64,000 nt of DNA from Campylobacter concisus. GTDB lineage: Bacteria > Campylobacterota > Campylobacteria > Campylobacterales > Campylobacteraceae. Location of the stretch: contig NZ_CP021642.1 in assembly GCF_003048375.1 (NCBI RefSeq), positions 1,426,001 through 1,490,000 of the forward strand, read 5' to 3'. The translations under genes and the position numbers were made by a program. Below are positions 27,638-36,284 of the stretch, piece after piece (positions within the stretch are counted from its first letter, which is position 1; every line of letters starts with the position of its first letter). The notes under the pieces were generated by a model. That model was not told the DNA's origin, searched no databases, and was given only the letters and a program-made list of their open reading frames with translations.

Positions 27638-30506
27638 TAAATTTTTAGTTCTTTTGCCGATATTTTTGGCAGCTTTCGCTTGCTTTTATAGTGGCGCGCT
27701 CTACTTTGATAAATTTAGGATCTCTTATGGCATAAATAGCGAGGTAAAAAGAGAAAGTTTGATAAGAAAAACCTTAGATGCGATCGTTTCAGAAAGAATT
27801 GCTTACGAAAGATATAGTCAAACTAGGTCACCTCAAGATGAAGCGGCTTTAAGAGAGGCAAATGCTGCTAAGAATTTGTTTGTAAAAAGTTTATCAAACA
27901 CTCTTTCTAACACACCAGATGATAAAAGGATAAGAGATAGGCTAAATGAAGTTTTAAAAAACGCAAATGCAAGTTGGGAGAGCTCTAATCTCTCGTTTCT
28001 TAGCTTTGTTGAGTTAGCAAATTCTGCTGTTGAAAGTGGGCAAATTTTATTTAGAGATGTTGCTTTAGACATTGATATCAAGCGTCATATACTCTCTTTA
28101 CTTAGAACCTATGAGCTGCTTCAAAACGTAAATACCACAAAAGAGCACATCTTGGCCGTGCTTATGGGTAAAGAAAAAATTACCGAAAGTTCGCTAAAAC
28201 AATCTCTAGATAGCCTTAAATACAACGATATAAATGCAAATTTACTCCCAAATGGCGACATAAAAGACAACATAATAAGAGATATAGATAGGCTTGATAA
28301 TATAGAGATCTCTCAGGGCTATGACGAGATCCGCCTTAAGCTAAAGCTAAAAAATGAGCTAACACGTGATGAAATTTTACAGATATATACCTTTGAAAGC
28401 AATAGAGCCAAGCTCTTTAGCAAGATAGCAAATGTCTTAAGTGACGAGCTAAAGAGACTAAATGATAACTTTAGAGTAAAGGTGCTTAGTCTAACATTTT
28501 TGATGTTTTTTCTATCGCTTTGGCTATTTTACGCTGGCTATAAAACATATATCTGGCTAAAAGCTCTAGAAAATTTAAACAAAAAAATGAGGCTTGTAAG
28601 AGATGAGGTTTTAAAAAGAGGCGATAGAAATCCACAAAATTTAATAGAAAATTTCATCGCGCTATATAAAGAGCTACTTCAAAAATATGAGCAAGAAAGA
28701 AGCTTTGCAGCGATAAAAGATAGGCTGCTAGTTAGGCTAAATAAGAAATTTTACCTCTCAAAAGAGCAAATTTTAAGCTCGGTTGCTACGCTAAAAAAAG
28801 ATGAAAACGTGGTAAAAAATGAGCTTGTTTTTGAAAATTTAGAAAAAAATAGCCAGATAATCGCGATAAATTACAGCAATATAAAAGGCTTGCTTGATAG
28901 TAGAAATGGCGAAGTTGGACTAAATTTAAAGCCATTTAACCCGCAAATTTTGTTTTCAAACATACTTGAAGCGCAGATACCTTTCACGCAAGAGAAAAAG
29001 CTAAATTTCTTAACCTATCTTGACGCAAACATTAGCGACGAGCTAGAGGGAGATAGCGAGAAGATAAGCGTTGTATTTGGTTCTATCATGCAAGCTATCG
29101 TGACAAAATGCGATAAATTTGCCAACTTGATAGTGGAGATAAAAAATGTCAGCGACGCCCTTAGCCAAAGTGGTCTTTTGCTCATCGAAACAAAGATAAG
29201 GACAAATCAAATTTTCATAAATGAAGAGCAGATAAAGGCTTTAAGCGCAGAAGATGAAAGCGAGATAAACGATGAAGAGAGCGAGTTTTATCTCAGACTT
29301 GCTAGCTTTTATCTAGGGCTTTTTAACTCAAACCTTGATATAAGCACGCTTGGCGGAGCTGGCAATGAGTTTAAATTTATCCTTAGCCTAAAAAAGGTGC
29401 AAAAACTGCAAAATTTCAGCCTAAATCACGAGCTAAGGATCGCATATCTGCCTGATATAAATGCAAAATACAATGAATTTTTCGCAGCTACTTTAGAAGA
29501 TATGGGGCTTAGGTTTCAAAATATTATCTCAAACAACCAAGCACTAGCGAAAAACTATGACATCGTCTTTGCAAGGCAGAGTGCTAGTAAAAATATAAAT
29601 ATAAAAAATGCGGTCTTGCTAAAAGATCCGCTCACGCCACTTAGCGTTGCGCGGCTTGTCTATATGGAGAAGAACAAGGGCGAGAGCTTGACTGAAGAGA
29701 AAGTGCTCTTTTTACTATGCGATAAAAATCCGCTTAGTCTTGAGATGTTTTCGCGCGCTTTTAGCTTCTTAGACTGCGAAGTCATAGGCGTTAGCAGCCA
29801 TAAAGAGCTTAAGCAAGCACTACTTTTAAATAGGTTTAACGCGGTTTTTATCGATGCTTCATTTTTTGAAAATGGCGTGGCAAATTTCGTAAAAGAGATA
29901 AGATCGCTACAAGAAGAGAAGATAAATTTAGTCGCTGTGGTCTCAAACACCTCAAATATCCCTGAAAGAGAGCTGCTACCTGCTTTTGACGAGAAGATTA
30001 GAAAGCCTTTTAGCAAAGATGATCTAAATCAAATTTTGCCTAAATTTATCAAAAACTATAAGCCAAGCAAGGAAAATAGATACTTTAGCAAAAATGAAAA
30101 TATAGTGATTTACAAGAGCACGAAGCTTGAAAATAAGATATTTGCTGGTGCTCTTGGTGAGTTTCAAAACACGCTTGAGGTCGCAAATAGCTTTAGCGAG
30201 CTTTTGATAAAGATAAAGACAAAACCTTGCTCGCTAGCGCTTGTGGATGAAACGGCGGAGGGCTTTGATATAAAAGAGCTTTTAGCTACGATATCTGAGC
30301 TTAGAGCTGGGCTAAAGCTGGATGCTAGAGTGCTTCTTTTTAGCAACAACTTAGAGCTTAAAAATCAAAAAGAGTATATAAAAATCCTATCTCCAAGTGT
30401 GAGCAAGATAGAGCTTACAAACTTCGTAAAATCAGAGCTTGGCGAGATAAATTCGACCCAAAATGAACTAAAGAATAACTTTAAGTTTATAAAATTTAAG
30501 GTTTGA
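27627..30506 (+). CDS. Hybrid-sensor-kinase-like membrane protein with degenerate kinase core
   Basis: 959 residues from ATG 27627 (AAGG seven bases upstream). Order: helix at about 5-25, periplasmic helical domain (26-283), helix at 285-306, coiled coil (310-365), kinase-like region (365-590), and three receiver-like repeats (about 602-682, 692-806 and 824-940). The kinase region has no H-box His, and Gln replaces the N-box Asn. DxGxG is absent, and only the final GAGNEFKFILSL segment recalls the ATPase fold. The middle receiver keeps Asp699, Asp743 and Lys793. The first has lost its Asp (FARQ). It follows the Hpt-like gene as part of the uvrC operon. Function unknown. Confidence 0.7.
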   Translation: MRVSKFLVLLPIFLAAFACFYSGALYFDKFRISYGINSEVKRESLIRKTLDAIVSERIAYERYSQTRSPQDEAALREANAAKNLFVKSLSNTLSNTPDDKRIRDRLNEVLKNANASWESSNLSFLSFVELANSAVESGQILFRDVALDIDIKRHILSLLRTYELLQNVNTTKEHILAVLMGKEKITESSLKQSLDSLKYNDINANLLPNGDIKDNIIRDIDRLDNIEISQGYDEIRLKLKLKNELTRDEILQIYTFESNRAKLFSKIANVLSDELKRLNDNFRVKVLSLTFLMFFLSLWLFYAGYKTYIWLKALENLNKKMRLVRDEVLKRGDRNPQNLIENFIALYKELLQKYEQERSFAAIKDRLLVRLNKKFYLSKEQILSSVATLKKDENVVKNELVFENLEKNSQIIAINYSNIKGLLDSRNGEVGLNLKPFNPQILFSNILEAQIPFTQEKKLNFLTYLDANISDELEGDSEKISVVFGSIMQAIVTKCDKFANLIVEIKNVSDALSQSGLLLIETKIRTNQIFINEEQIKALSAEDESEINDEESEFYLRLASFYLGLFNSNLDISTLGGAGNEFKFILSLKKVQKLQNFSLNHELRIAYLPDINAKYNEFFAATLEDMGLRFQNIISNNQALAKNYDIVFARQSASKNINIKNAVLLKDPLTPLSVARLVYMEKNKGESLTEEKVLFLLCDKNPLSLEMFSRAFSFLDCEVIGVSSHKELKQALLLNRFNAVFIDASFFENGVANFVKEIRSLQEEKINLVAVVSNTSNIPERELLPAFDEKIRKPFSKDDLNQILPKFIKNYKPSKENRYFSKNENIVIYKSTKLENKIFAGALGEFQNTLEVANSFSELLIKIKTKPCSLALVDETAEGFDIKELLATISELRAGLKLDARVLLFSNNLELKNQKEYIKILSPSVSKIELTNFVKSELGEINSTQNELKNNFKFIKFKV

Positions 30507-30516
30507 GTTTTTGCTT

Positions 30517-30547
30517 AGCCTATAAATTTAAACTAAATTTATAGGCT
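30517..30547 (+). terminator. Stem-loop ending the uvrC operon
   Basis: A perfect 13-pair stem (AGCCTATAAATTT with AAATTTATAGGCT) around a five-base loop, 11 bases past the stop. The tail TGTATCTTTAG is moderately T-rich. Confidence 0.7.
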
Positions 30548-30746
30548 TGTATCTTTAGTAAATTTATGTGAGATAAAATTTAAATTTTTGCTGGGAAATT
30601 TGCCGCTTTGATTTAAAGTAGCTTGCGTTTTAGCAAAGCGATTTTAATCAAATTCTGGCTAAGGATTTGCAGGTTTTTGAATTTATTTAAGCTGCCAGTA
30701 GATCAAATTTATTATCAAAACAACATAGGTAAAAATAGAAATTTAA

Positions 30747-30774
30747 CTAGCCTGTAAATTTTGCATCAGGCTAG
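30747..30774 (-). terminator. Stem-loop after psd
   Basis: CTAGCCTG pairs with CAGGCTAG around a 12-base loop, 14 bases past the psd stop. Read leftwards it is followed by TTAAATTTCT. Confidence 0.6.
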
Positions 30775-30787
30775 CTTTGGACCAAAT

Positions 30788-31585
30788 TTACTCTTTTATC
30801 CTACCGATCGCTTCAGCAAATTTTAGCTCTTTGTTTTCAAAGAGGTTGTACTCGATCGCATCTTTTTCACTAAGTATGACGATGGTTGAGCCAAGCTCGA
30901 AATTTCCAAGACGCTCGCCCTTTTTAATGTGTAAATTTTCATACTCATAAATTTGCGTAAAATTTGCCATCGCATTTGTTTGGATGCGATCATCAAAGCA
31001 AAATTTCATCTTACCAACGTTTAGCGCACCCACAAAAACTAGCCAAAGTTTTTTGCCATTTTTCATCTCACAAAGTAGCGCCACACGCTCGTTTTTGGTA
31101 TAAAGGCTATCGACCTTGCCAAGCCATTTTACCGCCACACTGTAAAGCTTACCTGGGATATAGACCGCTTTTTTTATCGTAATATCGCAAGGTGCATGAT
31201 AGTGATGATAGTCTTTTGGGCTAAGATAGATATTAGCAAAGTCAAACTCGCCATCAAGCTCGCCCTGCCCCAAAAGCTCCTTTAAGCCATAACTCATGCC
31301 TTTTATACTAAAAGCTTCTAGCTCTTTTGTGGTACCAAAGCTAAGGCAGGTACCATCAACAGGACTTATAAATATCTCATCTGCTGCATCAAATTCTCTT
31401 GGCTTCAAGAGCTCTCTGGTAAAAAGTTCGTTTAAATTTTTATACTCATTTGCTGGCTTAAACTCGCTCATATCGATCTTAAATAGCTTTACATAAAAGG
31501 AGTTGATAAGCTCTTGAAGCGGCTTGAAAAAGTTTATTTTTGCTACCTTGCCAAAAATTTGAGAAAAGAGATTGTCCTTGTTCAT
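30788..31585 (-). CDS. psd: Phosphatidylserine decarboxylase
   Basis: 265 residues. A pyruvoyl enzyme that makes phosphatidylethanolamine at the inner membrane. The family marks are ISPVDGTCLSFG, YLSPKDYHHYHAPCD with its His pair, VGALNVGKMKF, and the self-cleavage site in LGSTIVIL, where Ser becomes the pyruvoyl group and splits beta and alpha chains. The start is directly before the end of the phosphoesterase gene (1-base gap region), so both share a transcript. From memory C. jejuni has the same pair next to gltX. Confidence 0.96.
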   Translation of the reverse strand: MNKDNLFSQIFGKVAKINFFKPLQELINSFYVKLFKIDMSEFKPANEYKNLNELFTRELLKPREFDAADEIFISPVDGTCLSFGTTKELEAFSIKGMSYGLKELLGQGELDGEFDFANIYLSPKDYHHYHAPCDITIKKAVYIPGKLYSVAVKWLGKVDSLYTKNERVALLCEMKNGKKLWLVFVGALNVGKMKFCFDDRIQTNAMANFTQIYEYENLHIKKGERLGNFELGSTIVILSEKDAIEYNLFENKELKFAEAIGRIKE

Positions 31586-31586
31586 T

Positions 31587-32699
31587 TTAGTCCTTGCTTA
31601 AATTTAAAATAGCGATCTCACTAGGAGCAAATATCCTAACCGGAGGTCCCCAAAATCCTGCACCGCTACTAACATAAGCTTGCATTTTATCATTAATCTT
31701 ATAAAGCCCATGTAAAAAACCTTGATCCAGCAAGACTAGGATACTAAAAGGGAAAATTTGCCCAGCGTGCGTGTGACCGCAAAGCACTAGATCAACATCT
31801 TTTTGCATAGTTTTTATAAATTTTGGCTGATGAGAGAGTAGAATGGTCGGTAGATATGGATCACATCCTGCTAGCGCTTCGTCTAAATTTGGCTCTAAAT
31901 TTTTAAACCTTATGCCAGCTAGATCATAGACCCCAGCTAAATTTATGCCAGCTATTTTTTCATTTTTATTGCCAAGCACCCTAATGCCTAGAGCGCGAAT
32001 TTTTTCTAGTATCTCATCAACTCCGTGATAGTATTCGTGATTGCCAGGGACATAAAAGGTGCCGTAGGTGCTTTTAAGATTTTTTAATGGATCCAAAAAA
32101 TCCCCTATAAGCTCAGCTCTCATATCAACCAAGTCGCCAACTATCACCACCAGGTCTGGTCTAGCTAAATTTATCTCTTTCACAAGCTCAGCCACGAAGT
32201 CCTTTTGCAAAAACTCACCAATATGCACATCGGTTATCATGGCTATTTTTAGATCACTTTGTAAATTTTTTATTTTTATACTAATCTGTCTGATCTTTGG
32301 CGGAGTAAGTGCGTTAAAAATTCCTTTCAAAAAGCAAGCAACTACAAAAATGACAAATGTCACATCAAAGCAAAATTTAATAAATTTTCGTCTTGTGGGA
32401 TTAAAATGAGCTTTTAAACAAATGGATCTAACAATATCATAAAACAAACTAACACCAAATAGAAATAGAGAAAAACCAATGAGCGTTCCTGCTATCAGAT
32501 AGAGCTCTATATTTAAAAAAGAAAATCTTAATTGAAGAACAAATACAAACTCAAGCACACTAATAATATAGAAAAATATGCGAATTTTTTTAAGATGCGG
32601 TGTAAAAAACGATACCTTTTTTATAAAACGTTTGTATGAGTATAAATTTGTAAGAACACTAAAGGTAAGTGCCCCGATAATAATCCGAAAAAGTCCCAA
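31587..32699 (-). CDS. Membrane-anchored metallophosphoesterase
   Basis: 370 residues. The N-terminal 150 residues hold four or five membrane helices, and a calcineurin-like phosphoesterase follows with MITDVHIGE, VGDLVDMR, PGNHEYYHG, LLSHQP and LCGHTHAGQIFP. This is the YaeI/YkuE-like branch, for which phospholipid headgroup hydrolysis has been proposed. Being upstream of psd in one transcript fits a lipid role, but the substrate is inferred. A short ribosome site (AAGGAG) precedes the ATG. Confidence 0.85.
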   Translation of the reverse strand: MGLFRIIIGALTFSVLTNLYSYKRFIKKVSFFTPHLKKIRIFFYIISVLEFVFVLQLRFSFLNIELYLIAGTLIGFSLFLFGVSLFYDIVRSICLKAHFNPTRRKFIKFCFDVTFVIFVVACFLKGIFNALTPPKIRQISIKIKNLQSDLKIAMITDVHIGEFLQKDFVAELVKEINLARPDLVVIVGDLVDMRAELIGDFLDPLKNLKSTYGTFYVPGNHEYYHGVDEILEKIRALGIRVLGNKNEKIAGINLAGVYDLAGIRFKNLEPNLDEALAGCDPYLPTILLSHQPKFIKTMQKDVDLVLCGHTHAGQIFPFSILVLLDQGFLHGLYKINDKMQAYVSSGAGFWGPPVRIFAPSEIAILNLSKD

Positions 32700-32889
32700 A
32701 ATATCTCCTTGAAAACAAAGATTATATTTTATATTTTTAAATTTACATTATAAATTTTATTAATTATTTAGAATAATTTGCAGTGCTAAGCTGTATGATT
32801 TTATAATTTAAATTTACAGAAATGGTTGTTAAAAAATGTTTGTTTTAGGATAATAGCTAAAAGATAAAATTTTGGAATTTAAAAATAAA

Positions 32890-32911
32890 AAGGTGGGAAA
32901 ATTCCCACCTT
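32890..32911 (-). terminator. Rho-independent terminator of the hao operon
   Basis: AAGGTGGGAA and TTCCCACCTT pair perfectly around a two-base AA spacer, followed in the leftward direction by TTTATTTTT. It lies nine bases past the Hao stop. Confidence 0.85.
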
Positions 32912-32919
32912 AAAAAGAA

Positions 32920-34290
32920 TTACTGGACTTTGCCAGACTCAATTCTTTCTTTATAGATTTTGCGAAGTTTTCTAATGTCGTTCTTAACTTCGAATACACC
33001 ATGCCAGTGTGAGTAGTCAGGGCCACCCATTAGAGCGCCTTGTCTCATACGACGACCTTCATGGTGCCACATATGATAGTAGACATCTTGGAATTCATCT
33101 GACCAAGCATCTTCTAGTAGTAGGTTTTTAGCTTTCAACTCTTCAAGCATCTTAGTTGCTTCAGCGCTATAAACGTTATAAAGCTCTACTTGTTTATCAC
33201 CCATAATGAAGAAGTTATCTGTGTGAGTTGGTGTATGGCAAGCTTTACAAACTAGTTTCATCTCAGCACGTGCTTTTTCAGGATCGCCACTTGGGTGACC
33301 TGCTAGAGGTGTTCCTATGTTTAGTTTGCCAGTTTTTTCGTAAATAGTAGCAGCTTGTTCATCACCAGCTGTTCTTAGCTTACTGCTTATGCCCCATAGG
33401 TTCCATTTTAGTCTTCTTGAAACGTTGTGAGTTGTTGTTGTTTCACCAACACCACTCATGTGGCAAGCTGCACAAGTTGGAGCTCTAAAGTCTGGTACAT
33501 CCCATGTATCAGGAGCAGCATCAAAGTTCCATTTGTGAGCTTCGCTGTTATAGATATGTCCGTGCATTGAGTTGTTAAAGATCTCAATATCTGGGTGATC
33601 AGGTCCAAGGTGGCAAGATGCACAAGCAGCTGGTTTTCTAGCTTCAGCTATGCTAAATGTGTGTGCGCTGTGACATGATTTACAGTTACCTACGCCACCA
33701 TCTGGATAAACATTGCCTATACCATAGTTTGGCCAAGTCTCTTTAGTAGGTTTGTGATTAGCATCAAGTTTAATAACTGTACCGTGGCATTGAGTACAAC
33801 CAGTGGCATCTGGAGCCATTTTAAAGTCAGGATGATCTGCTCCCTCATAGTGATACATTAGTTTCACCATTGCAGGATTAGCATACATTTGCATAGCAGC
33901 TCTTGCGTGACCGCTCTTTACTAGTTCATCGACTTCGTTTTCGTGGCACTTAGCACAAGTTTTTGGGCTAACTAGCATTGAAACATGGTTGTTAGAATCT
34001 TTTGGATGCACCTTAACTGAAGCCATAGGATTATCTGCATTTACAGAGTGGCAATCCATACAACTTACGCCAACGTGAGCGTGGCGACTATTTTTCCAAT
34101 CGGCAACTATGCCGGGTGTCTTTTCAGCGTGGCACTCAACACAGCTTTTTGATAAGTCTGACATTTTGTGAGCAACTTTAATGTTTTTTACAACATTAAG
34201 GTTTAAAGCGTCAGATTTATTTGCATCCATGTTTGCGGCAAAGCCAAAAGACATTAGACAGGCTAATAACATTAGCGACTTTTTAAACAT
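32920..34290 (-). CDS. hao: Octaheme cytochrome c, hydroxylamine-oxidoreductase family (epsilon-type Hao)
   Basis: 456 residues with a Sec signal peptide (about 1-19, cut after FGFAA). I count eight CxxCH heme sites: CVECH, CMDCH, CAKCH, CTQCH, CKSCH, CASCH, CAACH and CKACH. Number, spacing and length match the octaheme Hao family. In Campylobacterota these enzymes are thought to work reductively, turning nitrite into hydroxylamine or ammonium, and to lack the crosslinking Tyr of nitrifiers. I could not confirm that residue here. It follows the NapC/NrfH-type gene by 9 bases, which would supply electrons from menaquinol. Confidence 0.88.
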   Translation of the reverse strand: MFKKSLMLLACLMSFGFAANMDANKSDALNLNVVKNIKVAHKMSDLSKSCVECHAEKTPGIVADWKNSRHAHVGVSCMDCHSVNADNPMASVKVHPKDSNNHVSMLVSPKTCAKCHENEVDELVKSGHARAAMQMYANPAMVKLMYHYEGADHPDFKMAPDATGCTQCHGTVIKLDANHKPTKETWPNYGIGNVYPDGGVGNCKSCHSAHTFSIAEARKPAACASCHLGPDHPDIEIFNNSMHGHIYNSEAHKWNFDAAPDTWDVPDFRAPTCAACHMSGVGETTTTHNVSRRLKWNLWGISSKLRTAGDEQAATIYEKTGKLNIGTPLAGHPSGDPEKARAEMKLVCKACHTPTHTDNFFIMGDKQVELYNVYSAEATKMLEELKAKNLLLEDAWSDEFQDVYYHMWHHEGRRMRQGALMGGPDYSHWHGVFEVKNDIRKLRKIYKERIESGKVQ

Positions 34291-34299
34291 CTCTCCTCC

Positions 34300-34872
34300 T
34301 TACTTGGTTTTATTGTTTTCTTGTTTTTTAATTGCTTCAAATTTATCGATTTGTAGTCCTAAATTCTTGTGACCAACGTGCTCGTGGCAATCAACACATG
34401 ATTTTTTATTAGGATTTCCAAAAACGAAATAATCTCTATGTGGCAAGAATGATTTACCAGCTTGAATAACATTTTTTAAATTTGAGTGGCAAGTCAAACA
34501 TCCACTATCATAGACAAAGTGAGATGCATGCTCGCGTTTTTTACGCCAGTCGATCTTGTCTGTATCTGTAAAAAATGTCTTATAGCCATCATTTATCGAT
34601 ACTTTAAGTTTTGTAAGTACATAGGTATAGGCACTTGTATGATTTAGGTGACAGGCTGAACATTCAGCTTTTATGCCAAGCTTGTTATTGCCGCCGTGCG
34701 CATCTTCATGATATGCAGCATTCATAGGATCCATCGTGTGGCAAATAGTACAGATGTAGCCGCTACCAGTCGCGTGAAGTGCATCAGCAATACCCATAGA
34801 CGCAATAAGTCCGATCACAATGCCGATAACAACAGATGACCAAACAAAAAATTTCTTCTTAACTTCAGCCAA
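34300..34872 (-). CDS. Tetraheme NapC/NrfH-family quinol dehydrogenase (CycX-like)
   Basis: 190 residues. One N-terminal membrane helix (about 8-30) anchors a periplasmic domain with four CxxCH sites: CTICH, CSACH, CLTCH and CVDCH. It belongs to the NapC/NirT/NrfH family that passes electrons from the quinol pool to a periplasmic reductase. The gene directly precedes hao with a 9-base gap, and such pairs (cycX-haoA) are described in Campylobacterota. AGGAGG-like sequence sits upstream of the ATG. Confidence 0.9.
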   Translation of the reverse strand: MAEVKKKFFVWSSVVIGIVIGLIASMGIADALHATGSGYICTICHTMDPMNAAYHEDAHGGNNKLGIKAECSACHLNHTSAYTYVLTKLKVSINDGYKTFFTDTDKIDWRKKREHASHFVYDSGCLTCHSNLKNVIQAGKSFLPHRDYFVFGNPNKKSCVDCHEHVGHKNLGLQIDKFEAIKKQENNKTK

Positions 34873-34992
34873 AATTTCCTCCTGAATTTATCAATATATC
34901 GTAAATTTTTACGAAAATTTTAGGTGAATGTTATCCAAAAAAATATAAATTTTTTCTTTAAGTAAATGAAAATATTTATTTGATATTAACTT

Positions 34993-35631
34993 TCAATAAG
35001 AATAAATTTCTTGTAGGCCACCTACATCTTTTTCCAAAATTTGGTTCTTCTCATCAAGTTTAACCAAACCATTTGTTTTAAATTTATTTAAAATCCTCGA
35101 AAAAGTTTCTGGAGTCATATTGAGTATTGATGAAATTTTTGTATGCTTTAGCTCATTAAATAGATCTTCGTGATTTAAAATAAATCTAGCCACCTTCTCT
35201 TCGGAGCTTAGTATTAGTTCTTGGTGGAGTAAATTTGTAGTTATTCTTATCTTTTGAGCCATTGATTTTAGAAATTTCATGCAAATTTCTGGCTTTGTTA
35301 AAAATTGTGCTTCAAATTTTTCATAATTTATCTTTAAAACCTCGCCAGAGATAGTAAAAATGGCGCTCGCTGGATAAGGGATATTTTCAAAATTTACGAC
35401 TTCAGCTACAAAATTCATAGGTGCAAGCTGGTGGATAAAAATTTCCTTGCCATTTGCCGTAGTTTTATAAAGCTTAACTGAGCCAGTTATCAAAAACGTA
35501 AGCCACTTTGGCTCCTCGCCTTCTATAAATAAAAACTCGCCTTTTTTATATTTTTTAACAACACTGATTGCTTCAAGTTTAGCTAGGTCCTCTGCGTCAA
35601 GGCCTTGGAAAAATGGGATCTGTTCTATCAT
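34993..35631 (-). CDS. Crp/Fnr-family transcription regulator
   Basis: 212 residues. The N-terminal cyclic-nucleotide-type beta roll covers about 1-120 (KKYKKGEFLFIEGEEPKWL, VKLYKTTANGKEIFIHQL). A long dimer helix and a C-terminal winged HTH follow, with KISSILNMTPETFSRILNKF as the recognition region. There is no N-terminal cysteine cluster, so it does not bind an Fe-S cluster as FNR does. It resembles the Fnr-like regulators of nitrosative stress genes (NssR/DNR type). It lies just upstream of the hao pair and is a candidate controller of hao, hcp and norB. Confidence 0.88.
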   Translation of the reverse strand: MIEQIPFFQGLDAEDLAKLEAISVVKKYKKGEFLFIEGEEPKWLTFLITGSVKLYKTTANGKEIFIHQLAPMNFVAEVVNFENIPYPASAIFTISGEVLKINYEKFEAQFLTKPEICMKFLKSMAQKIRITTNLLHQELILSSEEKVARFILNHEDLFNELKHTKISSILNMTPETFSRILNKFKTNGLVKLDEKNQILEKDVGGLQEIYSY

Positions 35632-35697
35632 ATTTTACTCGCTTTTAAGATAAAAAAGCATTTTAGCATAAAAAATAGGACAAAATTTAACGGATTT

Positions 35698-35719
35698 CAA
35701 AGGGAGCTTTCTCCCTTTG
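35698..35719 (-). terminator. Stem-loop after mscL
   Basis: CAAAGGGAG and CTCCCTTTG form a perfect nine-pair stem with a CTTT loop, 11 bases past the mscL stop. The leftward tail is AAATCCGTT, so the T-run is poor. Confidence 0.6.
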
Positions 35720-35729
35720 ATTAAAGAAA

Positions 35730-36137
35730 TTATTTTTTAAGAAGATCTCTGATCTCAGTTAGAAGTGCTATATCAGCTGGAGTTTCAGGCTCTGCAGGAG
35801 CTGCCTCTTCTTCTTTTGGTAGTTTATTTTTAAGTGTATTTAAAGCTTTGATGACGCAAAAGATACAAAAAGCAATGATTAAGAAATCAACCATTGTTTG
35901 TATAAATGAACCATAGTTTATCGTAACAGCTGGCGCACCCTCTGCTGCTTCTTTTAGTGTTAGCTTAAGATCAGTGAAATTTACACCGCCTGTTACAACA
36001 CCAACAACTGGCATGATAATATCACCAACCAGTGATGAGACAATCTTTCCAAATGCTCCACCGATAACAACACCAACTGCCATATCTATGACATTTCCAC
36101 GCATTGCAAATTCTTTAAATTCGCTTATAAAACTCAT
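35730..36137 (-). CDS. mscL: Large-conductance mechanosensitive channel
   Basis: 135 residues, the standard MscL size. Two membrane helices: the pore helix with [24 protein letters not shown] and a second at about 73-95. The C-terminal bundle follows after an acidic/Pro-rich linker ([16 protein letters not shown]). The pentamer opens under membrane tension to release solutes during osmotic downshock. It stands alone between the Crp/Fnr gene and gltX. Confidence 0.97.
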   Translation of the reverse strand: MSFISEFKEFAMRGNVIDMAVGVVIGGAFGKIVSSLVGDIIMPVVGVVTGGVNFTDLKLTLKEAAEGAPAVTINYGSFIQTMVDFLIIAFCIFCVIKALNTLKNKLPKEEEAAPAEPETPADIALLTEIRDLLKK

Positions 36138-36245
36138 TGCTTTCTCCTATAAATAGTTAAATTTTCGTGCGGATTTTATAAAAACTATGCTTTGCTTAGC
36201 CTAAAAATTTAAAATTACATAACTTTAAATTTATCAAGCTAGTGT

Positions 36246-36251
36246 TATAAT
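36246..36251 (+). promoter_or_regulatory. Probable -10 box of gltX
   Basis: TATAAT within GTGTTATAATCC, 33 bases before the gltX start. A ribosome site TAAGGA follows. Confidence 0.5.
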
Positions 36252-36284
36252 CCAAACTTCAAATTTAACGTAAGGAATGAGCTT

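Noticed and set aside
30548-30746. Possible structured RNA in the gap before psd
   Set aside because: Only imperfect pairings (for example GCTTGC with GCAAAGC) are visible. These are weaker than the flanking terminators and compatible with chance in AT-rich DNA.
34873-34992. FNR-type box before the NapC/NrfH-hao pair
   Set aside because: Only a half-site (TTGAT near 34980) is present. The second half is not at the required spacing.
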